A stretch of DNA of 31,227 nt, from positions 1 to 31,227 of the IMG/VR virus record IMGVR_UViG_3300008450_010443; one strand, given 5' to 3'. A program made the position numbers and the translations under genes. Under the pieces are notes generated by a model, which did not search any database, was not told the DNA's origin, and was given only the letters and a program-made list of their open reading frames with translations. The DNA comes from a virus. Positions 16,275 through 23,994 of the stretch are shown here, one piece after another; within the stretch, counting starts at the first letter, position 1, and each line of letters starts with the position of its first letter.

Positions 16275-17397
16275 TATTAATTGTCTTCTTAAAGTAAGAG
16301 ATTAAGAAAGATAAGAGTTCTTTATTTTCTTCAATTAATTTAAATAAATTATCATTACCTTGAATTTTTTCTGGAAGTTCTAAGTTGTTCTCAGCAAGAA
16401 GTTCTTTAAATTCTTCTGTGACAGTAATCCAAGATGTTTTCTTATTGATGAATTCCCAAACATAAAGCATATCTACAATTTCTTTTTCAATCCATATAGA
16501 ACTACCATTAGTTCTTCCATATCTAATTGGATAAGCAATAGTAAGATTTGTTTTTTCAATTGGGGATTTCTTAACTGTAACTTTAGCGAAATGTCCAACA
16601 ATTGGATTATTATTAATGTCAATTTTATTGTCAGCTGGATTTTGAAGAATTAAATCTCCTTTATAACGAGGTTCAAATTCTAAAATCCAATTAGCAAAGT
16701 GAAGAAGAGCATTACCTCCTGTAGCGGTAGTTTGGCGAACTGGTGCTTTTGAGTATGGATCAAGTTTAATATCGGCTCTTACTTGGCTAATAAATACTGC
16801 CATATGACCACGTTTTGCCAAACCAATAGAAAGACGCTTCATAAAGTTAGCAGCAATAACTGCACCACCAGCAACTTTGTTTGAGTCTTCAAAGCTTTTG
16901 TCTAAATCTCCCTTAGAGATAAGACCATCAACAGAATCAAGAAGAAAATAATAAATATTGCCTTCATCATTTTTAGCTACGAGTTGACGCATTACATCAA
17001 CAACAGTTTCATAGATATTGCTCTCAAAAACAAAACAAGTTCCATCTTGCCACTCTTCAGCAGAAAAAACAAATTTAATCCCAGACCTCTCCATCATTTC
17101 ATTAGAAAGGCGACCTTCAGCTTTAATATAAAACCCCTTTCCTTTTGGGATTTTTTCTAAAAAGCTTTTCATAAATGAAAGGGCGGCAGATGTCTTACCA
17201 CCCTCATTCATACCAACAAATCTATGTAAGCCAGGACCAAGACCACCACCCAAATGAAGGTCAAGCTGTAATGAACCGCTTGAAACTTTATAATCGACAG
17301 CTTCTTCAAAGTTATAATGATCACTTTGATTTTGTTTTAAGAAAGAACCTAAAACATCACTAGATTTTGTTACCTCTTTTTCTTTAGCTTTACTCAT
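16264..17397 (-). CDS. recA: RecA/UvsX-family recombinase
   Basis: 377 residues. Residues ~38-60 (SSGSLQLDLHLGGGLGPGLHRFVG) are the classic RecA entry segment. Walker A is GMNEGGKT (62-69), and the catalytic Glu is in YIKAEG (E94). Walker B-like YFLLDSVDGL is at 150-159. FISQVRADI (202-210) contains the gamma-phosphate-sensing Gln (Q205). TGGNALLHFANWILEF (226-241) matches the DNA-binding loop 2 region. The C-terminal ~60 residues are phage-type and helical. It promotes strand exchange for recombination-dependent replication and repair. It overlaps the 119-aa gene upstream by 8 bp and the Vsr-like nuclease downstream by 11 bp. Confidence 0.94.
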   Translation of the reverse strand: MSKAKEKEVTKSSDVLGSFLKQNQSDHYNFEEAVDYKVSSGSLQLDLHLGGGLGPGLHRFVGMNEGGKTSAALSFMKSFLEKIPKGKGFYIKAEGRLSNEMMERSGIKFVFSAEEWQDGTCFVFESNIYETVVDVMRQLVAKNDEGNIYYFLLDSVDGLISKGDLDKSFEDSNKVAGGAVIAANFMKRLSIGLAKRGHMAVFISQVRADIKLDPYSKAPVRQTTATGGNALLHFANWILEFEPRYKGDLILQNPADNKIDINNNPIVGHFAKVTVKKSPIEKTNLTIAYPIRYGRTNGSSIWIEKEIVDMLYVWEFINKKTSWITVTEEFKELLAENNLELPEKIQGNDNLFKLIEENKELLSFLISYFKKTINNEI

Positions 17398-17734
17398 TTA
17401 AAAATTGTTTAATTGTTATTTGTTTCTTTCCTACTTGGGAATCCTCTCCCACCTTATCTCCAAGATTATACCTTTCATATCGAGAATAGTCAATCTTAAA
17501 ATTAAAAGCTCTAAACTTTTGATCTAGCGTATCTTTCAACTTATCGCTAACTAAATAAGCTAAGGAGTCTAATTTTTTGTCAAATGTTAAGACGTTCATA
17601 AACTCTAATGAATATCTTTCGCATAAAATATTTAAAAAATTCATTTCACGCATATAAAATAAACGCTTATCCTTGATTGGGATAAGCGTCAGTTTGGCAA
17701 GAATATCTTTTTTATTAATCTTAGACTTGGCCAT
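17390..17734 (-). CDS. Basic 114-aa protein heading the recA operon, function unknown
   Basis: No family recognised. It is basic at the N-terminus (MAKSKINKKDILAKL), helical through the middle, with a basic/aromatic FRAFNFKIDYSRYERYNLGDK stretch near residues 75-98. The frame could extend to an ATG at 17749 (119 aa), but the ATG at 17734 is preferred because a consensus promoter places the transcription start at about that codon. The start lies 14 bp inside the end of the gmd gene. It overlaps recA by 8 bp, so it is probably a recombination accessory protein; that is context only. Confidence 0.72.
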   Translation of the reverse strand: MAKSKINKKDILAKLTLIPIKDKRLFYMREMNFLNILCERYSLEFMNVLTFDKKLDSLAYLVSDKLKDTLDQKFRAFNFKIDYSRYERYNLGDKVGEDSQVGKKQITIKQFLNE

Positions 17735-18845
17735 GCTCAAGTATATCATGTCTGATCATTTTGTCAACAAGTTCTTTAAAAGATGTTTTTGGTTTCCATC
17801 CAAGTTCTTCACGCGCTTTTGTGGAGTCACCTAAGAGAAGGTCAACTTCTGCAGGTCGATAGAATTGAGTATTAATACTGACAAGAATATTTTTTGTTTT
17901 ATTGTCTATATATTTTTCTTCTAGTCCAAGACCTTCCCAATGACCATCTATTCCTGCTGCTGAAAATGCCAATTCAACAAATTCTCTAATTGTATGGGTC
18001 TCATTTGATGATAAGACATAATCTTTTGGTTCGTTTTGATTAAGCATTAACCAAATTCCTTCAACAAAGTCTTCTGCGTCACTCCAATCTCTTTTTGCAT
18101 CTACATTACCTAGTTCTAAAGCGTCAAATGATTCATTATTATAAATGGCTTTTTGAATTCTAGCGACATTAGTAGTTATTTTTCTAGTTACAAACTCAAC
18201 ACCACGCCTTGTTCCTTCATGATTAAACAACCAACCTTGTACCGCATATAATCCATAAGACTCCTTCCACACCTTGAGAATTTGTCTCGCTGCGGCTTTA
18301 GATGCACCATATGGGCTTCTTGGGCGTAATGGATGATTTTCATCCTGTGGCACTGTAACAACATCACCGAACTCTTCAGAAGAACCAGCTTGATAAAAAC
18401 GACAAGTTGAATGATAATTACGAATTGCTTCCAGAATATTTAAAACAGATGTAGCGTTTGTTTCCCATGTTTGTTGAGCGAAGTCCCAGCTACTACCAAC
18501 AAAGCTTTGGGCTGCTAAATTAATAAAATAATCTGGTTTTAGTTTTTCAATTATTCTAGAAATAGAATGACAGTCAGTAAGATCAAAATTAATTAGATGA
18601 AATCTATGATCTTTAATATGCGAAAGATTTTTATGGTTATAAACACTTAATCTACGAACACATCCAAAAATTTCATAGTCAGTATTAGCTAAAAGAAAAT
18701 CAACCATATGGCTACCATCTTGACCAGTAACGCCAGTGACAATTATTGTTTTTTTTCCGTTGGCAATTTTTGCTGCATCTTCAATATTTAATATATTCAT
18801 ATGATCTATTTTTTTACCTATATATTTATCTTGTAAATTTTTCAT
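17721..18845 (-). CDS. gmd: GDP-mannose 4,6-dehydratase
   Basis: 374 residues, an extended short-chain dehydrogenase. The NAD(P)-binding motif is GVTGQDG (38-44). GSSEEFGD (154-161) and the YxxxK pair Y179/K183 (YGASK) form the active site. LFNHEGTRRG and RDWSDAEDFVEG are GMD signatures. It converts GDP-D-mannose to GDP-4-keto-6-deoxy-D-mannose, the branch point to GDP-fucose, GDP-rhamnose and GDP-perosamine. No reductase, epimerase or aminotransferase for the next step is in the window, so the host or another phage region must finish the sugar. The N-terminus is ~30 residues longer than usual; an internal ATG at 18800 is an alternative start. It is the last gene of the glycan cassette. Confidence 0.93.
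   Translation of the reverse strand: MKNLQDKYIGKKIDHMNILNIEDAAKIANGKKTIIVTGVTGQDGSHMVDFLLANTDYEIFGCVRRLSVYNHKNLSHIKDHRFHLINFDLTDCHSISRIIEKLKPDYFINLAAQSFVGSSWDFAQQTWETNATSVLNILEAIRNYHSTCRFYQAGSSEEFGDVVTVPQDENHPLRPRSPYGASKAAARQILKVWKESYGLYAVQGWLFNHEGTRRGVEFVTRKITTNVARIQKAIYNNESFDALELGNVDAKRDWSDAEDFVEGIWLMLNQNEPKDYVLSSNETHTIREFVELAFSAAGIDGHWEGLGLEEKYIDNKTKNILVSINTQFYRPAEVDLLLGDSTKAREELGWKPKTSFKELVDKMIRHDILEHGQV
17740..17767 (-). promoter_or_regulatory. Sigma70-type promoter for the recA operon, predicted leaderless
   Basis: On the minus strand: TTGACA (17762-17767), 16-bp spacer, TATACT (17740-17745), 5 nt, then ATG at 17734. The A of the ATG is the sixth base after the -10, a normal start position. 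It lies inside the 3' end of gmd. Confidence 0.75.
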
Positions 18846-18862
18846 TTTAATTTAGTAGTTAA

Positions 18863-19441
18863 TTAAATTTTATTAAAAATTAATTTAGGATGTCCATCAT
18901 CAGTTAAAATATTTTTCAAAACATATCCTTTATTTTTTAAAAATGTTTCATGTTTTTCAATTTCTTCTTCATAAGAAATATTTAAAAAATTATAATGGCA
19001 TTCAATTTCTATGTTAGAAAAACTAGTTTTATCAAAATCAATACCATTGATAATCTCAAACTCATACCCTTCAGCGTCTAAAAATAAATGTTCAACTAAC
19101 GATATGTCTAGTTCGTTTAAAATAGATTGCAATGTTCTAGCTTGAACTGTAATTGAGTTTGGAAAACTTTCCGATTCTGGTTTCACTATAGAATTCATTG
19201 CTGAGTAAATTTGATGAACTCCCATTGTAATTTCATTGCCGATGAAATCATTAGAAACTAAAGCGCAATTATACACTTTACATAAATCATTGCCTCTTGA
19301 CCATAAACAATGTTGAAATGTATCTGGACTTGGTTCAATTAAAATACCAAAATATTCTGGATTATCTTTAAACTGAAGAGAACGAGATTGAAAATAACCA
19401 TCGTGAGCGCCAGCTTCTATATAAATTTTTTTGTTTTTCAT
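18863..19441 (-). CDS. FkbM-family SAM-dependent methyltransferase
   Basis: 192 residues. IYIEAGAHDG (6-15) is the SAM-binding motif I of FkbM proteins. GILIEPSPDTF (32-42) holds the acidic residue at the end of strand 2. HLFLDAEGYEFEIINGI (118-134) is the FkbM DxEGxE signature. Family members O-methylate sugars or other small acceptors. Here it probably caps a sugar hydroxyl made by the cassette. No signal peptide or membrane segment was seen. It lies 1 bp after the GT15-like gene and 17 bp before gmd. Confidence 0.88.
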   Translation of the reverse strand: MKNKKIYIEAGAHDGYFQSRSLQFKDNPEYFGILIEPSPDTFQHCLWSRGNDLCKVYNCALVSNDFIGNEITMGVHQIYSAMNSIVKPESESFPNSITVQARTLQSILNELDISLVEHLFLDAEGYEFEIINGIDFDKTSFSNIEIECHYNFLNISYEEEIEKHETFLKNKGYVLKNILTDDGHPKLIFNKI

Positions 19442-19442
19442 A

Positions 19443-20267
19443 TTAATATGTATTTATTATTTCTCTATTATGATAAATCTCTCCATGCTGATAAACAATA
19501 TCTTTAAAAAATAAAAATTTGTCTTTTGATTCTAATGAGTTTAGAGCTATATATCTTATTATGTGGTCTCCCCATCTATGCATATATATTCCTCCTGTTG
19601 CATCTAAATAATTATAAAAAGATTGATATTCATTTGATTTAAACCATTGTAAATCTAAAATTTCAAAATTTGTATAAAAAACTCTTCTATAATGAAAATC
19701 TTTAGTTTCGTCAAAAATTTTACTTTTGTTTATTTTTCTAAAATATTTTTCAGATATTTCCCATAAATCTTTAATTACAGCAGGGTGATCGTGCTGTATA
19801 TTAATATAACCATATATGGCTTTATTTCTATTCATTTCATGGAAAACATTAGATTCGATTTCGCTTAGAATTTTAGAATCTGTGTCTAATCTCCAAATAT
19901 ATTTATAATTATTTAAAATTGACTGATCAAAAATATCTCCAGCAAAAAATCTACACATATGCCTATATCCAATTGGGAACCCAACATTATTAGGGTCTTG
20001 TGGGTGAGGAAAATATTCTGGTATTTTTTTTATTATTTCTTCTTCATAATTTGGTATTTTAAAATCAATCTCTTGAAAAATTAAATTAATTTCATATAAG
20101 TTTTTTAAATATTCTAATTCGTTTATAGGAAAGTTTTTTTCATGAAAACAAATTACATCACAAGGATGATTTTTTAGATAAAATTTTACTAATCCACTTA
20201 AAGAGGATTTAAAATCATTCTTATCCTCTTCTGAATCATTTAATAGATAAACAACTGCTCCTTTCAT
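19443..20267 (-). CDS. GT15-like (Kre2/Mnt1-type) alpha-mannosyltransferase homologue
   Basis: 274 residues from the chosen ATG at 20267, which forms an ATGA overlap with the gene before; an ATG at 20276 is also in frame. Motifs (277-aa numbering) follow fungal GT15 in order: YRHMCRFFAG (104-113), YIWRLDTDS (126-134), IYGY (154-157), NFEI (203-206, with the conserved Glu), YLDATGGIYMHRWGD (223-237) and a final FFKDIVYQH. GT15 enzymes transfer mannose from GDP-mannose. There is no transmembrane anchor, unlike the Golgi enzymes, so it should act in the cytoplasm. The neighbouring gmd also uses GDP-mannose. The substrate and linkage here are unknown. Confidence 0.82.
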   Translation of the reverse strand: MKGAVVYLLNDSEEDKNDFKSSLSGLVKFYLKNHPCDVICFHEKNFPINELEYLKNLYEINLIFQEIDFKIPNYEEEIIKKIPEYFPHPQDPNNVGFPIGYRHMCRFFAGDIFDQSILNNYKYIWRLDTDSKILSEIESNVFHEMNRNKAIYGYINIQHDHPAVIKDLWEISEKYFRKINKSKIFDETKDFHYRRVFYTNFEILDLQWFKSNEYQSFYNYLDATGGIYMHRWGDHIIRYIALNSLESKDKFLFFKDIVYQHGEIYHNREIINTY

Positions 20268-20884
20268 AATATCCATCCAATTTGATATCCCTCAAAATAT
20301 TTTTCAGCGCCAATGTCTTCCATAAATTTATTTACATATTGAGATTTGCCTATTTTTCCATTTGTAAAAAACGCATCATGATCATCAATAACAATAAGAG
20401 TTCCTTTGTTTAATTTACTAATTAATGCACAAAGCTCTTTTAAATGATGTAACTGTGATGGTATTGGATTGTCAATTTCAACATCAAAAGAATCTAAGTA
20501 AACAAAATCTATGTTTTCATTAATATTTAAATTCCATAAAAATTTAACAGAATCACTAGTAGTTATTTCTGTTTTTTTGGAAACCATTTTCCTAGCGTGT
20601 CCACAGCTGTCTTCAGATATATCTACAGATAAAACTTGGCCATCATAATAATTAATAAACTTATCAAATAAATATGTACTACAACCATCGTCGCCAAAAC
20701 ATAATTTTCCAAATGATGCTCTCATACATCCAGTTTCAATTATAGTATAAAATTCTTTATTTTTTGATTCAAGAAATTCAAAAATTTTCAAGAACGAATC
20801 CGCTCTATTTCTTATTGGATTACCGAAATTAGGTGTTAGTAATTTATTATAATACCTTTCTTTAAATATTTGAGAAAATTTCAT
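20264..20884 (-). CDS. Class I SAM-dependent methyltransferase
   Basis: 206 residues. IIETGCMRASFG (48-59) is motif I. VLSVDIS (84-90) ends with the ribose-binding acid. FVYLDSFDVE (127-136) and LIVIDDHD (163-170) match the O-methyltransferase/TylF-like layout, with metal-type acidic residues. Its position between fucosyltransferase-like and mannosyltransferase-like genes points to sugar methylation. It overlaps both neighbours by ATGA, so translation is coupled. Exact acceptor unknown. Confidence 0.82.
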   Translation of the reverse strand: MKFSQIFKERYYNKLLTPNFGNPIRNRADSFLKIFEFLESKNKEFYTIIETGCMRASFGKLCFGDDGCSTYLFDKFINYYDGQVLSVDISEDSCGHARKMVSKKTEITTSDSVKFLWNLNINENIDFVYLDSFDVEIDNPIPSQLHHLKELCALISKLNKGTLIVIDDHDAFFTNGKIGKSQYVNKFMEDIGAEKYFEGYQIGWIL

Positions 20885-21747
20885 ATGATATTAGAGTTTG
20901 AAAAAAATGGTTGTGTTGGAAAGCTGAAATTATAATTTGTATTTTTTAACATATACTTATCTGGTTGATATATAACAAGTTTATTATAAGCTGACGCTGA
21001 TGAACAAAATGATGAATTTGATGATATTATATTTTTACTAAAAAACAAACATAACCAATCTATATAAAACTCATTATTAATATATAAAAAATTTAAATTT
21101 GGAAACTTTTGTTTTAAAAAGTTTAAATTTTCAATAAAAGATTGATCTTCTGTGAAAATGTTTACATTTTTAATCCAAGGATAGTTTATTATCATATTTT
21201 CTAAACATTCAATATAATATTTTAAATTAAGCCTAATGTCTCCAGCTAATTTAGCATAATAATGTTGAAAATCTGTACCTCTATAATGCATAGAAATAGA
21301 ATCATTTTCAAATAAATTACCATATTTATTGTAAATATAATTTTTTATATCTTCTTTAATAATCAATTTATCAAATATTTTTTTTGTTGGATAAAGCGGA
21401 CAATTATAAAACCAACCACTTAAAATTGAATTAGTGGGAAAATTTATAGAGTTGTTGTATAACAAGTTAATAGAATTTATTAAATTTGATTCATCTTGCG
21501 CTTTATAGGTATTTAGATCATCGCTAAATGATTCTGAAAAAATACTTACAATATCGTTTGGTATTGATTGCTTATATTTTTTTAAATCAAATACTTTATC
21601 AAGATTTGAATCGATTGGTATTTTTAAATTTAAATTTTGTTTTTCGCTTAAATTTAAACAAAACATTAAATGCAGCATGTGGTTTCCAAATGAAGCATTT
21701 GGCCCGTTTGCTGACAAAAAATTAGGATTAAGAAATATATTCTTCAT
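20881..21747 (-). CDS. Fucosyltransferase-like glycosyltransferase (GT11/GT23-like)
   Basis: 288 residues. ASFGNHMLHLMFCLNLSEK (18-36) matches the N-terminal LGNQLFQYAxxxxLA element. SMHYRGTDF (152-160) matches the HxRRGD donor-binding motif. NVNIFTEDQSFI (195-206) matches the IFSDD segment, and DWLCLFFSKNIISSNSSFCSSAS (from 230) matches the D..LMS.C...IxANSSFSWWA motif. These features define the alpha-1,2/1,6 and O-fucosyltransferase-like superfamily, whose donor is GDP-fucose. GMD in the same cassette makes the precursor of that donor. No membrane anchor. It overlaps both neighbours by ATGA. Confidence 0.82.
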   Translation of the reverse strand: MKNIFLNPNFLSANGPNASFGNHMLHLMFCLNLSEKQNLNLKIPIDSNLDKVFDLKKYKQSIPNDIVSIFSESFSDDLNTYKAQDESNLINSINLLYNNSINFPTNSILSGWFYNCPLYPTKKIFDKLIIKEDIKNYIYNKYGNLFENDSISMHYRGTDFQHYYAKLAGDIRLNLKYYIECLENMIINYPWIKNVNIFTEDQSFIENLNFLKQKFPNLNFLYINNEFYIDWLCLFFSKNIISSNSSFCSSASAYNKLVIYQPDKYMLKNTNYNFSFPTQPFFSNSNII

Positions 21748-23216
21748 ATCATGTTTAAAATTTTATTGCATACAGAATCTAAATTAAAATAGTTATTGCA
21801 TACATATCTACCAGATTCAATCATTTTATTATATTTTTCATCAGAAATACTATTTAATAATATTTCTAAGTTATCAATATCATTTTCTCTTATTAAGATA
21901 CAAAAATCACTCCAATTAATTTCATCACTAAATGGTGTTAAAAACTCATCTGATATATAAACTGGAACTGATCCAAGTTGAAGTATTTCATAAAATCTAA
22001 ATGACGATCTTATGTTCCCTCTTGGAGCTAATGAGAATTTTGATTTTTTTGTAATTTCTATAAAGTTTTTTAATTCGTTTTCTGATATTAATGGGGTCCA
22101 GTTTTTAATAGAAAAAATAAAATTATTATTATTTTTAAATAGATTATAAACTTTATGTCTAATGGGGTGAGTCATTGATCCAACAAAAGAACATAAAATG
22201 TTTTTGTTTTCAATATTATTTTCAACACTTAATGGAGTCGTTATTAATGGAATGGGAATAATTTTACCATTTCCATTTTCACTACAAGAAAAAACTAATG
22301 TATCTTCTGGTAGGTTATATTTAACTCCATCGTCGTGTTGAATAACTGTAAAATATTTTTTATCTTTTGGCAAAGAGTCTAGAATAGATTGAATATCAAT
22401 TTGGTAATTATCATTATACAATGTTGTCCAAAAAGCTGGAATATACTGTCTCTCTTTTAGATTAAAACTTTGAATATTTTTATTAAAAAATTTAAAAAAT
22501 GAATGTTCTATATAATCTTCTATATTGCTATACGGTGGATATGTTGGGTACTTTGGTGGATATGGGATTAGTAATTTTTTTTTATTGTTTAAAAAATTAA
22601 ATACAGAAGTCATAAGATCTGTTTTATCTTTTAAATTTGCTGTAAAATTAGCATGGAATATTTTTATGTCAGAGGGAATATTAAAAGACTCTTGTTGTGA
22701 GTACATTTTGTTTTCCATTCCAATTGTGTATGTTTTATAATCAAATAATCCCCATTTTAATAATGAGAAATCTTGACTATTTAGTAATGAGTTGGCGCAA
22801 TATTGATCATCAACATGAAAATCAAGATTAACTAATAATTCATTAAAAAATTTAATTGTTATATCGTTTTTAATACATGCAAAAAATCCCATACACACCC
22901 CAGAAGAATCCCATTGAAATAAAATATCTTTATCTATGAGTGAATCTCTTATATAGTTTTCTATATCTGAACATATTAGAATATCACAATCTGAATGAAT
23001 CATAACTTCTCCATTATCACACTGATTTAAGCTATCAATAATATATTGTATTTTATTAACCATAGAGTCTTTCCACCCATTGGAATGGTAGTCTCCAGAA
23101 CATTTTTGCGTTATCTTTCTAACAATTAAATCTAAATTACAATTTTCAAAAAAAGATTTTAAAAAAAGATCTAATAAGTGTTTGTGTGAATCGCTATAAA
23201 ATGTAAAAATTTTCAT
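21744..23216 (-). CDS. Two-domain glycosyltransferase: GT77-like N-half fused to exostosin (GT47) C-half
   Basis: 490 residues. The N-terminal domain (1-~215) looks like a GT-A nucleotide-sugar transferase of the GT77/DUF273-like type: MIHSDCDILI carries D76-x-D78, and VDDQYCANSLL (135-145) is the later acidic motif. The C-terminal domain (~255-490) is exostosin-like: FVGSMTHPIRHKV (344-356), KSKFSLAPRG (391-400), SFRFYEILQLGSVPVYISDE (405-424) and PFSDEINW. Two catalytic domains suggest two successive sugar additions. A lysine/proline-rich linker (KKKLLIPYPPKYPTYPPYS) joins them. GT47 and GT77 are best known from animals and plants. No signal or membrane segment. No promoter is evident at its start, so it probably rides on the promoter upstream of the GT2 gene. 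Confidence 0.8.
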   Translation of the reverse strand: MKIFTFYSDSHKHLLDLFLKSFFENCNLDLIVRKITQKCSGDYHSNGWKDSMVNKIQYIIDSLNQCDNGEVMIHSDCDILICSDIENYIRDSLIDKDILFQWDSSGVCMGFFACIKNDITIKFFNELLVNLDFHVDDQYCANSLLNSQDFSLLKWGLFDYKTYTIGMENKMYSQQESFNIPSDIKIFHANFTANLKDKTDLMTSVFNFLNNKKKLLIPYPPKYPTYPPYSNIEDYIEHSFFKFFNKNIQSFNLKERQYIPAFWTTLYNDNYQIDIQSILDSLPKDKKYFTVIQHDDGVKYNLPEDTLVFSCSENGNGKIIPIPLITTPLSVENNIENKNILCSFVGSMTHPIRHKVYNLFKNNNNFIFSIKNWTPLISENELKNFIEITKKSKFSLAPRGNIRSSFRFYEILQLGSVPVYISDEFLTPFSDEINWSDFCILIRENDIDNLEILLNSISDEKYNKMIESGRYVCNNYFNLDSVCNKILNMI

Positions 23217-23237
23217 GTATGTTTATATTTAAATTTT

Positions 23238-23954
23238 TTAAAAATTTGTATTGAGATATTTTGATTTTATTTTTAATACTTCATCTATAGCTTTTTGTAA
23301 AGTATCTTTATTGCTAGATACGCCAAGAGGGTTTCTATAATATAAACCAGAAGTAATATCCATTCTGCTTAATTTACCACCGCCTTTTAGAACTCGAAAC
23401 CACATATCATAATCAGCTGCAGAAAAATAAGAGGTATCAAACAATCCAAATCTATCATGAATAGATTTTCTCCACATGGGGAGACAATGTGGTGAATTAT
23501 GAGTTAACTGATTTTCTAATGTTCCATCTAATGCTGGATAAACTTCTTTATATTGACAAAATTCAAAAAATTCATTTTCTTTGTGAGTTACAATTGTTTG
23601 GCCATAACAAACATCAGAATCTAAATTTGATTCTAAAAACTCAACTTGTTTCTGTAATGAGTTGTATGATCTCCTATCATCAGTATTCCAATTTGTTAAT
23701 AGATCTGATGTAGATAACTCCACTCCTTTATTCCAAGCTTCATAAACAGAACAGTTACCAATATTGATATATCTAATATTCTTAAAAGATAAATATGGTT
23801 CTATTGATGATATTTCATTATCTGGAGACCCAGCATCTAATAATAAAAATTCACATTCATGAAAAATTGACTGCCTTTTAATGTCCTGCAGAAAATGATC
23901 AATAAACTTACCAGCTTTAAATATTGAAACAATAACTGATACTCTGTACTTCAT
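23238..23954 (-). CDS. Family 2 glycosyltransferase
   Basis: 238 residues. VSVIVSIFKAGKFIDHFLQDIKRQ (5-28) is the GT2 entry strand-helix. LLLDAGSPDNE (37-47) is the expected donor segment. NTDDR (90-94) holds the DxD-like metal site, and AADYDMWFRV (179-188) holds the catalytic-base region. Soluble and single-domain. First gene of the glycan cassette, with a promoter 11 nt upstream of its ATG. It probably adds one sugar of a short glycan; donor and acceptor cannot be told. Confidence 0.88.
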   Translation of the reverse strand: MKYRVSVIVSIFKAGKFIDHFLQDIKRQSIFHECEFLLLDAGSPDNEISSIEPYLSFKNIRYINIGNCSVYEAWNKGVELSTSDLLTNWNTDDRRSYNSLQKQVEFLESNLDSDVCYGQTIVTHKENEFFEFCQYKEVYPALDGTLENQLTHNSPHCLPMWRKSIHDRFGLFDTSYFSAADYDMWFRVLKGGGKLSRMDITSGLYYRNPLGVSSNKDTLQKAIDEVLKIKSKYLNTNF

Positions 23955-23965
23955 GCTAATGCATG

Positions 23966-23994
23966 ATTATACTATCAAAGCTCTTCTTCTTCAA
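23966..23994 (-). promoter_or_regulatory. Sigma70-type promoter for the glycan cassette
   Basis: On the minus strand: TTGAAG (23989-23994), 17-bp spacer, TATAAT (23966-23971), 11 nt, then ATG at 23954. The predicted leader is ~6 nt. The -35 and most of the spacer lie inside the end of the upstream 327-aa gene. Confidence 0.7.
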
